Source of the DNA: Curtobacterium sp. MCLR17_007
GTDB lineage: Bacteria > Actinomycetota > Actinomycetes > Actinomycetales > Microbacteriaceae
Reading direction: 5' to 3'
Assembly: GCF_003234655.2 (NCBI RefSeq)
Contig: NZ_CP126271.1
Location: 1,550,001 to 1,614,000 of the forward strand
Length of the DNA: 64,000 nt
The translations under genes were made by a program, and so were the position numbers. Positions 15,096-23,401 of the stretch are shown in pieces. Every line of letters begins with the position of its first letter. The stretch's first letter is position 1. The notes under the pieces were generated by a model, which was given only the letters and a program-made list of their open reading frames with translations, had not been told where the DNA came from and did no database searches.

Positions 15096-16862
15096 GTGCC
15101 CTCCCCGAACGTGACCGCCGCGTACCGCGCCGCCCGTGACCAGCTCCTCGCCGCGACGGAACCAGCACGAGCCGACGACCCGGTGATGCCCGACACGACC
15201 GTGGCCACGTTCGCCTGGCCCGACCTCGGCGACACGTTCAACTGGGCCGACGACTGGTTCGACGTCATCGCCGCGGGCAACGACCGCACGGCGCTCTGGC
15301 TCGCGGACGCCGACGGCGACCGCCGGTTCAGCTACGCCGAGATGGCCGCGCGCTCCGACCGGCTCGCGGTCGTCCTCGACGCACACGGCGTCCGGAAGGG
15401 CGACCACGTGCTGGTGATGCTCGGCAACCAGCTCGAACTGTGGGAGACGATGCTCGCGGTCATCAAGCTCGGCGCCGTCATCCTGCCGACCTCGACGATG
15501 CTCGACACCGCCGACCTGCAGGACCGCGTCGACCGCGGGTCCGTCGCCCACGTGGTCACGAACGCGGCGGAGACACCCAAGTACACGGGCGTGCACGGGG
15601 ACTTCTCACGCATCGTGATCGGCGGCGCCGCGGACGGGTGGGCGCCGTACCCCGACCACCTCGGCGACCCGGCACCCGCGGGCGAACAGCGCCCGGTCGT
15701 CACCACCCGGACGACGGACCCGTGCCTGGTGTACTTCACGTCCGGCACCACCTCGAAGCCGAAGATGGTCGTGCACACGCAGACCTCGTACCCGGTCGGA
15801 CACCTCAGCACGATGCACTGGATCGGTCTGCGGCCCGGCGACGTCCACCTGGCGATCAGCTCACCGGGGTGGGGCAAGCACGCGTGGAGCTGCTTCTTCG
15901 CACCGTGGATCGCCGAGGCCACCGTGTTCGTGCACGACACCCCGCGCTTCGACCCCGCGGCGCTGCTGGCACAGCTCGAACGGGCCGAGGTCAGCACGTT
16001 CTGCGCGCCGCCCACGGCCTGGCGGATGATGCTGCAGGCCGACCTCGGAGCCCGGCCACGAGCGCTGCGCGAAGTGGTGTCCGCCGGCGAGCCGCTCAAC
16101 CCCGAGGTCATCGACCGGGTGCGCGACGCATGGGGCCTGACGATCCGCGACGGCTACGGCCAGACCGAGACGACGGCGATCATCGGCAACGCCCCGGGCG
16201 CGGACGTGACAGCCGGCGCGATGGGGACGCCGCTGCCCGGCGTCACCGTGGTGCTGCTCGACCCGTTGACCGGTGCACCCGGGGACGAGGGCGAGGTCTG
16301 CCTCGACCTGCGCGAGCGCCCGGTGAACCTGATGGCCGGGTACCTCGGCGAAGCGGACCGGACCGCCGACGCGATGCGCGACGGCCACTTCCACACGGGC
16401 GACATCGCCGCCCGTGACGCGGCCGGACAGCTCACCTTCATCGGCCGCACCGACGACGTCTTCAAGTCCTCCGACTACAAGGTCTCGCCGTTCGAGGTCG
16501 AGAGCGCCCTGCTGCAGCACCCGGCCGTCGCCGAGAGCGCGGTCGTCCCCGCACCGGACCAGGCGCGGCTCAACATCGTGAAGGCCTACGTTGCGCTCGC
16601 CGCGGGCTGGGAGCCGACGGCCGACACGGCGCGCCAGGTCCTCGAGCACGCACGTGATGTCCTCCCCGTGTACGCACGGGTCCGCCGGGTCGAGTTCGCC
16701 GAGCTGCCCAAGACCATCTCCGGCAAGATCCGCCGGGTGGAGCTCCGTGAGCTCGAGGAACGCGCTGCAGTGAGCGGGACGCCCGCCGTGGGTGAGTGGC
16801 GCGAGGACCACTTCCCCGAGCTCCGCGGCACGCGCGCAGCCGAGGCGCCCGGCGCGAGCTGA
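15096..16862 (+). CDS. AMP-dependent acyl-CoA synthetase/ligase
   Basis: A 588-residue member of the ANL adenylating enzymes, of the acetyl/medium-chain acyl-CoA synthetase type. Core motifs appear in order: YFTSGTTSKPKMVVHT (ATP-binding P-loop), GYGQTETT, HFHTGDIAARD, GRTDDVFKSSDYKVSPFEVE and the catalytic-lysine motif LPKTISGKIRRVELRE. It activates a carboxylate to the acyl-adenylate and then to CoA. The GTG at 15096 is preferred over the earlier start of the frame: CATGAT at 15083-15088 lies 7 bp before it, fitting a leaderless transcript. Substrate chain length cannot be told. The gene stands alone, ended by a strong hairpin. Confidence 0.85.
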   Translation: MPSPNVTAAYRAARDQLLAATEPARADDPVMPDTTVATFAWPDLGDTFNWADDWFDVIAAGNDRTALWLADADGDRRFSYAEMAARSDRLAVVLDAHGVRKGDHVLVMLGNQLELWETMLAVIKLGAVILPTSTMLDTADLQDRVDRGSVAHVVTNAAETPKYTGVHGDFSRIVIGGAADGWAPYPDHLGDPAPAGEQRPVVTTRTTDPCLVYFTSGTTSKPKMVVHTQTSYPVGHLSTMHWIGLRPGDVHLAISSPGWGKHAWSCFFAPWIAEATVFVHDTPRFDPAALLAQLERAEVSTFCAPPTAWRMMLQADLGARPRALREVVSAGEPLNPEVIDRVRDAWGLTIRDGYGQTETTAIIGNAPGADVTAGAMGTPLPGVTVVLLDPLTGAPGDEGEVCLDLRERPVNLMAGYLGEADRTADAMRDGHFHTGDIAARDAAGQLTFIGRTDDVFKSSDYKVSPFEVESALLQHPAVAESAVVPAPDQARLNIVKAYVALAAGWEPTADTARQVLEHARDVLPVYARVRRVEFAELPKTISGKIRRVELRELEERAAVSGTPAVGEWREDHFPELRGTRAAEAPGAS

Positions 16863-16890
16863 CGCGGCGCCAGCCCGGCGCGACCCATGG

Positions 16891-16936
16891 CCGGACAGGA
16901 GGACCGTGCCGGGTCGGCACCGCGCCTCCCGTCCGG
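16891..16936. terminator. Hairpin, GACGGGAGGC-type repeat copy 1
   Basis: Arms 16891-16910 and 16916-16936 pair with few mismatches around a 5-nt loop. It lies between two convergent genes (stops at 16862 and 16947), so a bidirectional terminator is likely. No T-run follows. The right arm ends CGCCTCCCGTCCGG, shared with the other copies in this window. Confidence 0.65.
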
Positions 16937-16946
16937 TGGTGACCCG

Positions 16947-17888
16947 CTACTCGTGCCGCGGGGACGCGGTCAGGGCGCCCTGCAGCGCGCGTGCCTGCGC
17001 GAGCCAGAAGGCGCGCGACACACCGGCCTTCGGCATCACCGCGTCGAAGCCGTGGAACGCGCCCGGCACGACCTCGAGCGTGCAGTCGATCCCGGCGGCG
17101 CGGAGCCGCTCCGCGTACTCGACGTCCTCGTCGTGGAACAGGTCGTTCGCGCCGACGCCGACCCAGGCCGGAGGCAGGCCGGCGAGGTCGGTGCGGCGGG
17201 CCGGGGCCGCGTACGCCGACACGTCCGGGCTGCCGGGATCGGTGCCGAGGTACGACGTCCAGCCGTACCGGTTGCTGCCCGGCATCCACACGTGCACGTT
17301 GGTGGTGTCCATGTCGGTCCGCAGCACCGTTCTGTCGTCGAGCATCGGGTAGACCAGCAGCTGGAAGACCGGCACCGGACCCGGCCGGTCCACGGCCATC
17401 AGGGTGGCAGCGGCGGCGAGCCCACCACCCGCGCTCGCACCCCCGATCGCGATCCGGGCCGGGTCGATGCCCAGCCGTCCGGCCCGCTCGACCAGCGCAA
17501 CGAAGGCGCTGTACACGTCCTCGGCGGCGGCGGGAGCGACGGCGTCGGGCGCCAGGCGGTACCGCACGGCGGCGACCGCGATCCCGAGGCTGCGGACGAA
17601 GCCGGCGTTCGCGCGGTCGTCCTGCTCCGGGCTGCCGGAGATGAGCCCGCCACCGTGGACCCAGAGCAGCAGCGGCGTCGGGCCCTCGGCGAGCGCCGGG
17701 CGGAGCAGCCGGACCGACACGTCCGGGTTGCCCGCGGTGCCCGGCAGGTGCAGTTCGGACGCCGTGACCTCCGGCCCGAGGTCGGCCGGCCGCGGCCGCA
17801 CCCGCCGGACGAGCCCCGTCAGGCGCGGTCCCCAGGAGAACCCGGGCAGGAAGCGGATCGCACGGAGGTCGGGGTGGGTGGGGGTCAT
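16947..17888 (-). CDS. Alpha/beta hydrolase, hormone-sensitive-lipase type esterase
   Basis: A 313-residue esterase/lipase of the HSL family. The oxyanion-hole motif HGGG appears in LLLWVHGGGLISGSPEQDD, and the nucleophile elbow GASAGGGLAA follows. The acid is likely in GANDLFHDEDVEYAERL, and the His in VPGAFHGFDAVMPK. Cytoplasmic, no signal peptide. The ATG at 17888 overlaps the stop of the upstream ATPase gene by ATGA, so the two are coupled. Substrate unknown; short-chain acyl esters are usual for the family. Confidence 0.88.
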   Translation of the reverse strand: MTPTHPDLRAIRFLPGFSWGPRLTGLVRRVRPRPADLGPEVTASELHLPGTAGNPDVSVRLLRPALAEGPTPLLLWVHGGGLISGSPEQDDRANAGFVRSLGIAVAAVRYRLAPDAVAPAAAEDVYSAFVALVERAGRLGIDPARIAIGGASAGGGLAAAATLMAVDRPGPVPVFQLLVYPMLDDRTVLRTDMDTTNVHVWMPGSNRYGWTSYLGTDPGSPDVSAYAAPARRTDLAGLPPAWVGVGANDLFHDEDVEYAERLRAAGIDCTLEVVPGAFHGFDAVMPKAGVSRAFWLAQARALQGALTASPRHE

Positions 17889-18418
17889 CGTGTGCTCCTG
17901 GCTGCGCCGTCTGCCGGTCCCGTTCCGCCGGTGTGCCGAACGTACTCGTGGACGAGGGCGAGTTCCATGGCGGTGACCGGCTCGAACACGCCCTCCGCCC
18001 ACCGCAGGTCGTCCTCGGTCAGGGGTGCCGACCCGGGCGCGGCAGCGGCGTTGCGACGACGCAGCCGCTCCCACAGCGTGTCGTGGTCGACCTCGAACAC
18101 GTGGAAGCGCACCCGCGCACCGCAGGCTCGGGCGTCCGCGAACTTCTGCCGCCGCTCGGCAGCGGTCCACAGCCCGTCCTCGAGGACCACGTCCACGCCC
18201 GCCCGCAGCAGGGTCAGGGCGTGCCGGTACAGGACCACCTGCAGGGACTCGTGGAAGTCGGAGTCCGCATGCGGGACGCCGATCATCGCCTGCCACTCGT
18301 CCGTCGCGATCCGGATGCCGTCGCCAGCGGCCTCGAGCCGGCGTGCCAGCGTGGTCTTGCCGGACCCGGGCAGACCGCAGAACAGGGTGAGGGTCGGTGC
18401 ACTCGGGGACAGGGCCAT
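17885..18418 (-). CDS. P-loop kinase-like ATPase of unknown substrate
   Basis: A 177-residue protein with Walker A GLPGSGKTTLARRLE at the N-terminus. VDVVLEDGLWTAAERRQKFA and the lid-like WERLRRRNAA fit small-molecule or tRNA/zeta-toxin-like P-loop kinases. It is translated immediately before the HSL-type esterase (ATGA overlap). The ATG at 18418 is close to the divergent SGNH hydrolase start at 18459. Without further motifs the phosphorylated substrate, or whether it phosphorylates at all, cannot be stated. Confidence 0.78.
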   Translation of the reverse strand: MALSPSAPTLTLFCGLPGSGKTTLARRLEAAGDGIRIATDEWQAMIGVPHADSDFHESLQVVLYRHALTLLRAGVDVVLEDGLWTAAERRQKFADARACGARVRFHVFEVDHDTLWERLRRRNAAAAPGSAPLTEDDLRWAEGVFEPVTAMELALVHEYVRHTGGTGPADGAARSTR

Positions 18419-18458
18419 GCGCGCACTCTGCCACGGTCGGTCGTGCCATGATCGGGCG

Positions 18459-19253
18459 ATGACCCGGCACATGGTGGCACTCGGCAGCTCGTTCGCCGCC
18501 GGGCCGGGGCTCGCGCCCGTGGTCGACCGGCTGGCCGGTCGCTCGGGTGCCAACGCGTCGCACCAGATCGCTCGTGCGCTCGGAGCCCGCCTGACGGACG
18601 CATCGGTCAGCGGTGCGACGACGGACACGGTCCTGCGCACGGCCCAGCGCGTCGGTCCGAAGCGGTTCCCACCGCAGATCGAGGCCGTACGCGCCGACCA
18701 GGACGTCGACCTCGTGACGATCACCGCGGGCGGCAACGACCTGCGGTACGTCGGTTCGCTGTCGGCGGCGGCGTGGGGGAGCTGGCTGTCCGCACGGCCC
18801 CTGACCCGCGCGCTCGGCGGTCGGCTCCAGCGGACGGCGACGGCCGACCCGCCGACGCAGCGGGACGTCGACGCCGCGACCGCCGGGCTGGTGGACGTCG
18901 TCAGCGCCGTCCACGACCGTGCACCCGCGGCACGGGTCCTGCTGGTCGACTACCTGACGATCATCGGCACGGCGACGACACGCTCTCGGCTGGCACCGTT
19001 CTCCGAGGACCAGATGGTGGCGTTCCGACGGATCGCCGGCCAGCTCCGCGACGCCTTCACCGCGGCGGCAGCACAGTCGGGCGCCGAGCTCGTCGACGTC
19101 GCCGCAATGAGCGACGAGCACGCCGTCGGGTCCGCGGAGCCCTGGGTGCAGGGCTTCACGGCGTTCCGCAATGGCGACGCGGCCCTGTTCCACCCCACGC
19201 CCGCCGGCATGCGCGCCGTCAGCGACGCGGTGCTCGCGCACCTTCGCGGGTGA
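18459..19253 (+). CDS. SGNH/GDSL-family hydrolase
   Basis: A 264-residue esterase-like protein with the SGNH blocks: block I ALGSSFAAGPG (catalytic Ser in place of the GDSL Ser), block III TITAGGNDLRY and block V ALFHPTPAGMRAV with the catalytic Asp replaced or displaced before His. There is no signal peptide. CATGAT at 18447-18452 lies 6 bp upstream of the ATG, suggesting a leaderless mRNA; the second ATG at 18471 is an alternative start. It converges with the DUF4232 lipoprotein gene after an 8-bp gap. Substrate unknown. Confidence 0.8.
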   Translation: MTRHMVALGSSFAAGPGLAPVVDRLAGRSGANASHQIARALGARLTDASVSGATTDTVLRTAQRVGPKRFPPQIEAVRADQDVDLVTITAGGNDLRYVGSLSAAAWGSWLSARPLTRALGGRLQRTATADPPTQRDVDAATAGLVDVVSAVHDRAPAARVLLVDYLTIIGTATTRSRLAPFSEDQMVAFRRIAGQLRDAFTAAAAQSGAELVDVAAMSDEHAVGSAEPWVQGFTAFRNGDAALFHPTPAGMRAVSDAVLAHLRG

Positions 19254-19261
19254 CGGAGGGG

Positions 19262-19921
19262 TCAGGAGCCGGGCTGGATCGCCTGGACCTCGAGCTGGGT
19301 GTCCTGCGCGTTGGTGCACGCGGACAGCTGCAGCTGTCCGGCGTCGATGAACAGCGACTGCTTCGACCCGGGCGGGTAGACGCGGAAGCCGTCGGCGGTC
19401 GTCGCTCCGCAGTCGCCGAAGTCGCCGGCCTGCGCGACGATCACCGTGGCGTGGGCGATGCTCCCCGCGGCGATCGTCACCGTGCCGTGCGGGCTCGCAC
19501 GGTCGAAGGACGCGGCGGCACCGAGCTGGGTGCCGTTGCCCTTCCCGACGAACGAGACGCCCGGCCAGCCCTGCAGCGTGCACGGCTTCGACCCGGTGTT
19601 GCGGAAGACGAGCTCGTAGCCCTGGTGTCCGGCTGCGCCGCCCCCGGGGGTGCTCGTCACGGACCCGGCGAGGTCGGTGGTCGCGCAGGCACCGGTGCGG
19701 AGCGAGTCGCCGCCGGTGCCGCTGCTGTCGGTTCCGCTGCTGCCGGTGGTCGGGCTCGCCGTGCCGGAGGCGGTGCTCACGTGTGTGGCGGGCGTCGCGG
19801 CGGTCGTGGTGGCGGTCGTCGGCTCCGCGGTGACGGATCCGTTCGCGGCGCACCCGCTCAGGGCGATGAGCGTCGCGATCCCTGCCGCGCTGGCGAGTGC
19901 CAGGGTCTTCGAGGGTGTCAT
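19262..19921 (-). CDS. DUF4232-type secreted lipoprotein
   Basis: A 219-residue protein with a signal peptide and lipobox LSGC (Cys24), a Thr/Ser/Gly-rich linker of about 45 residues, and a C-terminal beta domain. The pattern GYELVFRNTGSKPCTLQGWPG, followed by ASPHGTVTIAAGSIAHA and FRVYPPGSKQSLFI, is characteristic of DUF4232. Paired cysteines are consistent with an extracytoplasmic fold. It starts 2 bp after the stop of the histidine kinase, so it is the third gene of that two-component operon and may be an accessory sensor or an output. Function of the family is unknown. Confidence 0.85.
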   Translation of the reverse strand: MTPSKTLALASAAGIATLIALSGCAANGSVTAEPTTATTTAATPATHVSTASGTASPTTGSSGTDSSGTGGDSLRTGACATTDLAGSVTSTPGGGAAGHQGYELVFRNTGSKPCTLQGWPGVSFVGKGNGTQLGAAASFDRASPHGTVTIAAGSIAHATVIVAQAGDFGDCGATTADGFRVYPPGSKQSLFIDAGQLQLSACTNAQDTQLEVQAIQPGS

Positions 19922-19923
19922 GG

Positions 19924-21264
19924 TCAGGCTCCTTCCTGTCGGCCTGCGTCCACGATGCGCGCGGGTGTGTGAGGTTTCGATGAGGCCGTCCGACGCGGTG
20001 TCCGGAACCGGATCGTGACCGTCAGGCCGGGTCGCTCGCGGTCCCGCGGGTCCGTGTCGGCCAGGGACAGCGTCGCTCGTTGGACGCGCGTCGCCCACTG
20101 CACGATGGCCAGCCCGGTGCCGGTCCCGGCGCCGCCGGTGCTGCCGGCCCGCAGGGCACGTCTGCGGTCCCGCGCCGGGATGCCCGCGCCCGAGTCCGCG
20201 ATCGTCAGGGTGCCCTCCGCCACCCGCACCCGGATCGGCGGACTGCCGTGGCGGTCGGCGTTCGCGAGCAGGTTCTGCACGATCTGGTCGACCAGGTCCG
20301 GGTCGGCGTCGACCGTCGTCGGTGCGAGGTCGACGTCGAGGTCGCGCGCGGTCGCGTCCCGGTCCAGGGACGTGATCACCGCCGACTCGACGACCTGGTC
20401 GAGTCGGATCGCCTGGGTGCTGACCACCGAGGTCGACGACGACCGTGCGCGCAGGAGCAGGCGGTCGGAGAGCGTGACGAGCCGGTCGACCTGCCGGATC
20501 GTCTGGTCGGGTGGTGCACGCCGCTCCGCGAGGACCCGCAGGGCAGCGAGGGGAGTCCGGAGCTCGTGGGCCGCCTCGACCAGGAACTGTTCCTGCGCCT
20601 CGAGCCCGCGCACGGCGGGCCGGACCGCCAGACCGGAGACCAGGTGCGCGAGTGCCGCGGCGACGACGGTCAGGGCGCCCGCGGCCAGCAGCAGTCCCGT
20701 CCGGAGCTGTGTGTGGCCAGCCGCGGCGGCCACGGGCTTCCCGGCGACCGCGATGCCGCCCGTGTAGGTGCCGTCGACGTAGGTGCCGTAGTCCGTGATC
20801 GTCGACGCTGCCCAGTGCAGGCGCTCCCCGTCGGGGGACGCGGCCTCCGGCGCCACGAAGGTCACGACGCCGCCCTTCGCGTGCCGCGCGTCGGCGAGGG
20901 CACGCCGGAGGACCGCGTCGCTCGGCAGGGAGTCCTGGGCGGGTTGGGCGTAGGCGATGGCGGTGTCGGTGACGAAGCCGTACACGGGGACCGACCCAGC
21001 CGCGTGGCTCTGCTGCACCGGACCGAGGTGCAGCTGCTGGTCGTCGCCGAACGTCACCAGGTCGGCGAGGGTCTCCACCCGCTGCTGCAGGTCGGTGTCC
21101 GTGGCCTCGCCGCGTGAGGCCAGGTCGATGTGCAGCGCCGCCGCGACGAGGACCCCGAGGCACGCAGCGGTCGCCGCGGCGAACACGACCGTCGTCGTCC
21201 ACCGGATCCGTGCGATGCGACGGCGCGCCGGGTCGGACCGGCGGCGCGAGCTGCTGCCCCGCAT
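19924..21264 (-). CDS. Sensor histidine kinase
   Basis: A 446-residue membrane kinase. TM1 is about residues 23-44 and TM2 about 189-209, enclosing an extracytoplasmic sensor of roughly 145 residues without recognised domain. The H-box is AAHELRTPLAALR with His233, the N-box QIVQNLLANADRHG and the G-box IADSGAGIPARD plus GTGTGLAIVQW. The DHp/catalytic part is somewhat short. Start and response-regulator stop share TGATG, so both are translationally coupled. It phosphorylates the response regulator at 21264-21923; the signal is unknown. Confidence 0.9.
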   Translation of the reverse strand: MRGSSSRRRSDPARRRIARIRWTTTVVFAAATAACLGVLVAAALHIDLASRGEATDTDLQQRVETLADLVTFGDDQQLHLGPVQQSHAAGSVPVYGFVTDTAIAYAQPAQDSLPSDAVLRRALADARHAKGGVVTFVAPEAASPDGERLHWAASTITDYGTYVDGTYTGGIAVAGKPVAAAAGHTQLRTGLLLAAGALTVVAAALAHLVSGLAVRPAVRGLEAQEQFLVEAAHELRTPLAALRVLAERRAPPDQTIRQVDRLVTLSDRLLLRARSSSTSVVSTQAIRLDQVVESAVITSLDRDATARDLDVDLAPTTVDADPDLVDQIVQNLLANADRHGSPPIRVRVAEGTLTIADSGAGIPARDRRRALRAGSTGGAGTGTGLAIVQWATRVQRATLSLADTDPRDRERPGLTVTIRFRTPRRTASSKPHTPARIVDAGRQEGA

Positions 21265-21923
21265 CACACGGGCACCCGGTAGCCGACGCCGCGGATGGTC
21301 TCGATCGGGTCCGGCGGACCGAGGCGGCGACGGAGTTGGCCGACGAGCACGTCGACGACGTTCGAGCCGGGCGCGCTCATCTCGTCCCAGCAGCGCTCGA
21401 GCAGCTCGGTGCGCCCGACCACACGTCCCGTCGCGGACAACAGGACCTCGAGGACCTGGAACTCCTTCGCGGTCAGGGTCAGGAGTGCTCCATCGCGGCG
21501 CGCCTGGTGCCGCGCGAGGTCGAGTTCGAGGTCGCCGGCTCGCAGCACCGGCGGCGTCGGGTCCGCGGCCCGACGACCGAGCGCCCGGATCCGCGACACG
21601 AGCTCCGCGAACGCGAACGGCTTGACCAGGTAGTCGTCGGCTCCGTGGTCGAAGCCGGCGACGCGGTCGGACACCCGGCTCCTGGCGGTCAGCAGCAGCG
21701 TCGGGGTGGTGTCGCCGTCCTGCCGCAATCGGTCGACGAGCGCGAGTGCGTCCCCGTCGGGGACCATGCGGTCGAGGACCAGGCAGTCGTACCGAGCGGT
21801 CACGCGTTGGACGTCGGCGGTCTCGATCGTGGTGACGTGGTCGACGACGAAGCCCTCGTCGCGCAGGCCGTCGAGGACCGCTGCGCCGAGCTCGACGTCG
21901 TCCTCGAGGAGCAGCACCTTCAC
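21264..21923 (-). CDS. OmpR-family response regulator
   Basis: A 219-residue two-domain regulator. The receiver has the acidic pair EDD near residue 7, phosphoacceptor Asp51 in CLVLDRMVPDG, the conserved Thr in TLLLTARSRVSD and Lys in DDYLVKPFAFAEL. The winged-helix output contains LTLTAKEFQVLEVLL, VVGRTELLERCWDE, VDVLVGQLRRRLG and ends IRGVGYRV. It is the first gene of the operon response regulator, kinase, DUF4232 lipoprotein. Target promoters are not evident. Confidence 0.92.
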   Translation of the reverse strand: MKVLLLEDDVELGAAVLDGLRDEGFVVDHVTTIETADVQRVTARYDCLVLDRMVPDGDALALVDRLRQDGDTTPTLLLTARSRVSDRVAGFDHGADDYLVKPFAFAELVSRIRALGRRAADPTPPVLRAGDLELDLARHQARRDGALLTLTAKEFQVLEVLLSATGRVVGRTELLERCWDEMSAPGSNVVDVLVGQLRRRLGPPDPIETIRGVGYRVPV

Positions 21924-21972
21924 CCAGGCGACGGTACGGCAGTTGCACCTGGGCCGTCCGTGCGCGCGTCGG

Positions 21973-22542
21973 TCAGCGCAGCGGCAGCGGCGCCGCAGCC
22001 GGGTCGAGCGCCCGGAGCAGCTCGGTGAACGCCGCGTCGGCGCGGTCGAGGTCGCCCGTCGCCTCGACGTCCATGAACAGGCCGCGGATGACCGCGAGCA
22101 CCAGGGTCGCTGAGCCAGCGCGGTCGATGCTCGCGAGCCCGGCCTCGAGCGGCCCCAACCAGTCGGTCGTCGCCTGCCGCGTGAACCCGGGCCACAGCGA
22201 CTGCTCGGACTGCTGCCGGAGCTGGCTGAACATCCGCAGGAACGGCGCCTCGTCCGGGCCGGTCATCGACACCCATGCGCGGCCGAGGGTGGTCGCGTAG
22301 TGCTCGTCCGGGCGGAGCCGCAGCAGCCCACCCCAACGGTCGAGGTGTCGTCCCCGAGCCTGCCGGAGCACCGCGAGCAACAGGGCGTCGCGTGTGCCGA
22401 AGTGGTACAGGAGCATGCGTGCCGAGGTGCCCGTGGCCTGCACGAGGGGCTCGAGCCGGTCCGGGAGCCCGTGCTCGAGTGCGTGGTCGGTGCACCGCTC
22501 GAGCAGCTGCTCGGCGATCTCCGGCCGCGGGTGTCGTCCCAT
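21973..22542 (-). CDS. TetR-family transcriptional regulator
   Basis: A 189-residue regulator with an N-terminal helix-turn-helix (LVQATGTSARMLLYHFGTRDALL) and a C-terminal all-helical ligand domain. The ATG at 22542 is used; the frame begins 18 bp earlier at a GTG without support. It is divergent from the alpha/beta hydrolase at 22632, and a palindrome lies in the 89-bp shared promoter region. It likely represses the hydrolase and itself, with a small hydrophobic inducer. Confidence 0.87.
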   Translation of the reverse strand: MGRHPRPEIAEQLLERCTDHALEHGLPDRLEPLVQATGTSARMLLYHFGTRDALLLAVLRQARGRHLDRWGGLLRLRPDEHYATTLGRAWVSMTGPDEAPFLRMFSQLRQQSEQSLWPGFTRQATTDWLGPLEAGLASIDRAGSATLVLAVIRGLFMDVEATGDLDRADAAFTELLRALDPAAAPLPLR

Positions 22543-22571
22543 GGCGGCATCGTCGCACACCGTCCGCGTTT

Positions 22572-22591
22572 CACGTAACGATCGCTACATG
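22572..22591. promoter_or_regulatory. Candidate TetR operator
   Basis: CACGTAACGATCGCTACATG is a 20-bp imperfect palindrome centred on CGATCG; the inner 14 bp (22575-22588) have a single mismatched pair. It lies between the divergent TetR and hydrolase genes, where a TetR dimer would block both. Confidence 0.55.
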
Positions 22592-22631
22592 TACCGTTGA
22601 CGAGACACCGCTGTCGAACCAGGAGGAACAC

Positions 22632-23342
22632 ATGGACGTCGTCTTCGTGCACGGAGCACTGGTCCGCGACGGAGCGTGGTGGTGGCACCCCACGGCCGAC
22701 GTGCTGCAGCAGCGCGCGGGGATCCGCAGCCACGCGGTCGCCCTGCCGTCCTGTGGCGAGGGCGGCTCGACCGAGGTCGCCGCGGACGGCCTGGCTGCCG
22801 ATGCCGCAGCGCTCCGCCACGTGCTCGACCAGCTGGACGACGACACCGTCGTCGTCGGCCACTCGTACGGCGGGACGGTCATCGCCGAGGCCGGCCACCA
22901 CCCGGCCGTCGCGCACCTGCTGTTCGTGTCGTCCTACCTGCCCGACGTCGGCCAGCCCCAGGGCGGGATCATGAGCGGAGAGCCCGACCCGGTCGCCGTC
23001 GCCGAGGTCCGTCCCGGCGTGGTCGGTGTGGACGGGTACGACGCCGAGTCGTTCGGTGCCCGGTTCCTGCAGGACGCCGACCCGGCGACGCAGCAGGCGG
23101 CGTGGAGCCGCGTGACGGAGCAGGCCGTCGGGGCGTTCGCGACGCCGACCAGCGCCGCCGGGTGGCAGGGCGTCGATTCGACGTACCTGGTGTGCACCGG
23201 AGACCGCAGCACCACCGTCGGCCTGCAGCGTCACCACGCGGCGCGGGCGACGCGCAGCGTCGACGTGCCAACGGGGCACCACCCGTTCATCACGCGACCC
23301 GATCTCGTCGCCGACGCGATCGGACGGTTCGCGACCGGCTGA
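22632..23342 (+). CDS. Alpha/beta hydrolase, EstC/MES-like
   Basis: A 236-residue hydrolase with FVHGALVRDGAWWW (oxyanion region), elbow VVVGHSYGGTVIAEA (Ser in GHSYG), VCTGDRSTTV with the acid region, and the catalytic His in VPTGHHPFITRPD. The pattern is like small esterases of the EstC and methylsalicylate-esterase type. AGGAGG at 22621-22626 precedes the ATG by 5 bp. It is divergent from a TetR gene that probably controls it and ends directly in a strong hairpin. Substrate unknown. Confidence 0.86.
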   Translation: MDVVFVHGALVRDGAWWWHPTADVLQQRAGIRSHAVALPSCGEGGSTEVAADGLAADAAALRHVLDQLDDDTVVVGHSYGGTVIAEAGHHPAVAHLLFVSSYLPDVGQPQGGIMSGEPDPVAVAEVRPGVVGVDGYDAESFGARFLQDADPATQQAAWSRVTEQAVGAFATPTSAAGWQGVDSTYLVCTGDRSTTVGLQRHHAARATRSVDVPTGHHPFITRPDLVADAIGRFATG

Positions 23343-23386
23343 CGGACGGGAGGCCCGGTGCCAGCTGGCACCGGACCTCCCGTCCG
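23343..23386. terminator. Hairpin, GACGGGAGGC-type repeat copy 2
   Basis: Two 22-bp arms (23343-23364 and 23365-23386) pair with one mismatch and no loop, beginning immediately after a stop codon. It lies between convergent hydrolase and katG genes, fitting a bidirectional terminator. Confidence 0.75.
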
Positions 23387-23401
23387 ACCCGTGGTCGCGG
23401 C

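Noticed and set aside
16947..19853. 968-codon minus-strand frame spanning esterase, kinase and SGNH regions
   Set aside because: Only the last 313 residues are a real protein; the upstream part is out of frame with the P-loop kinase gene and has no initiation signal at its start.
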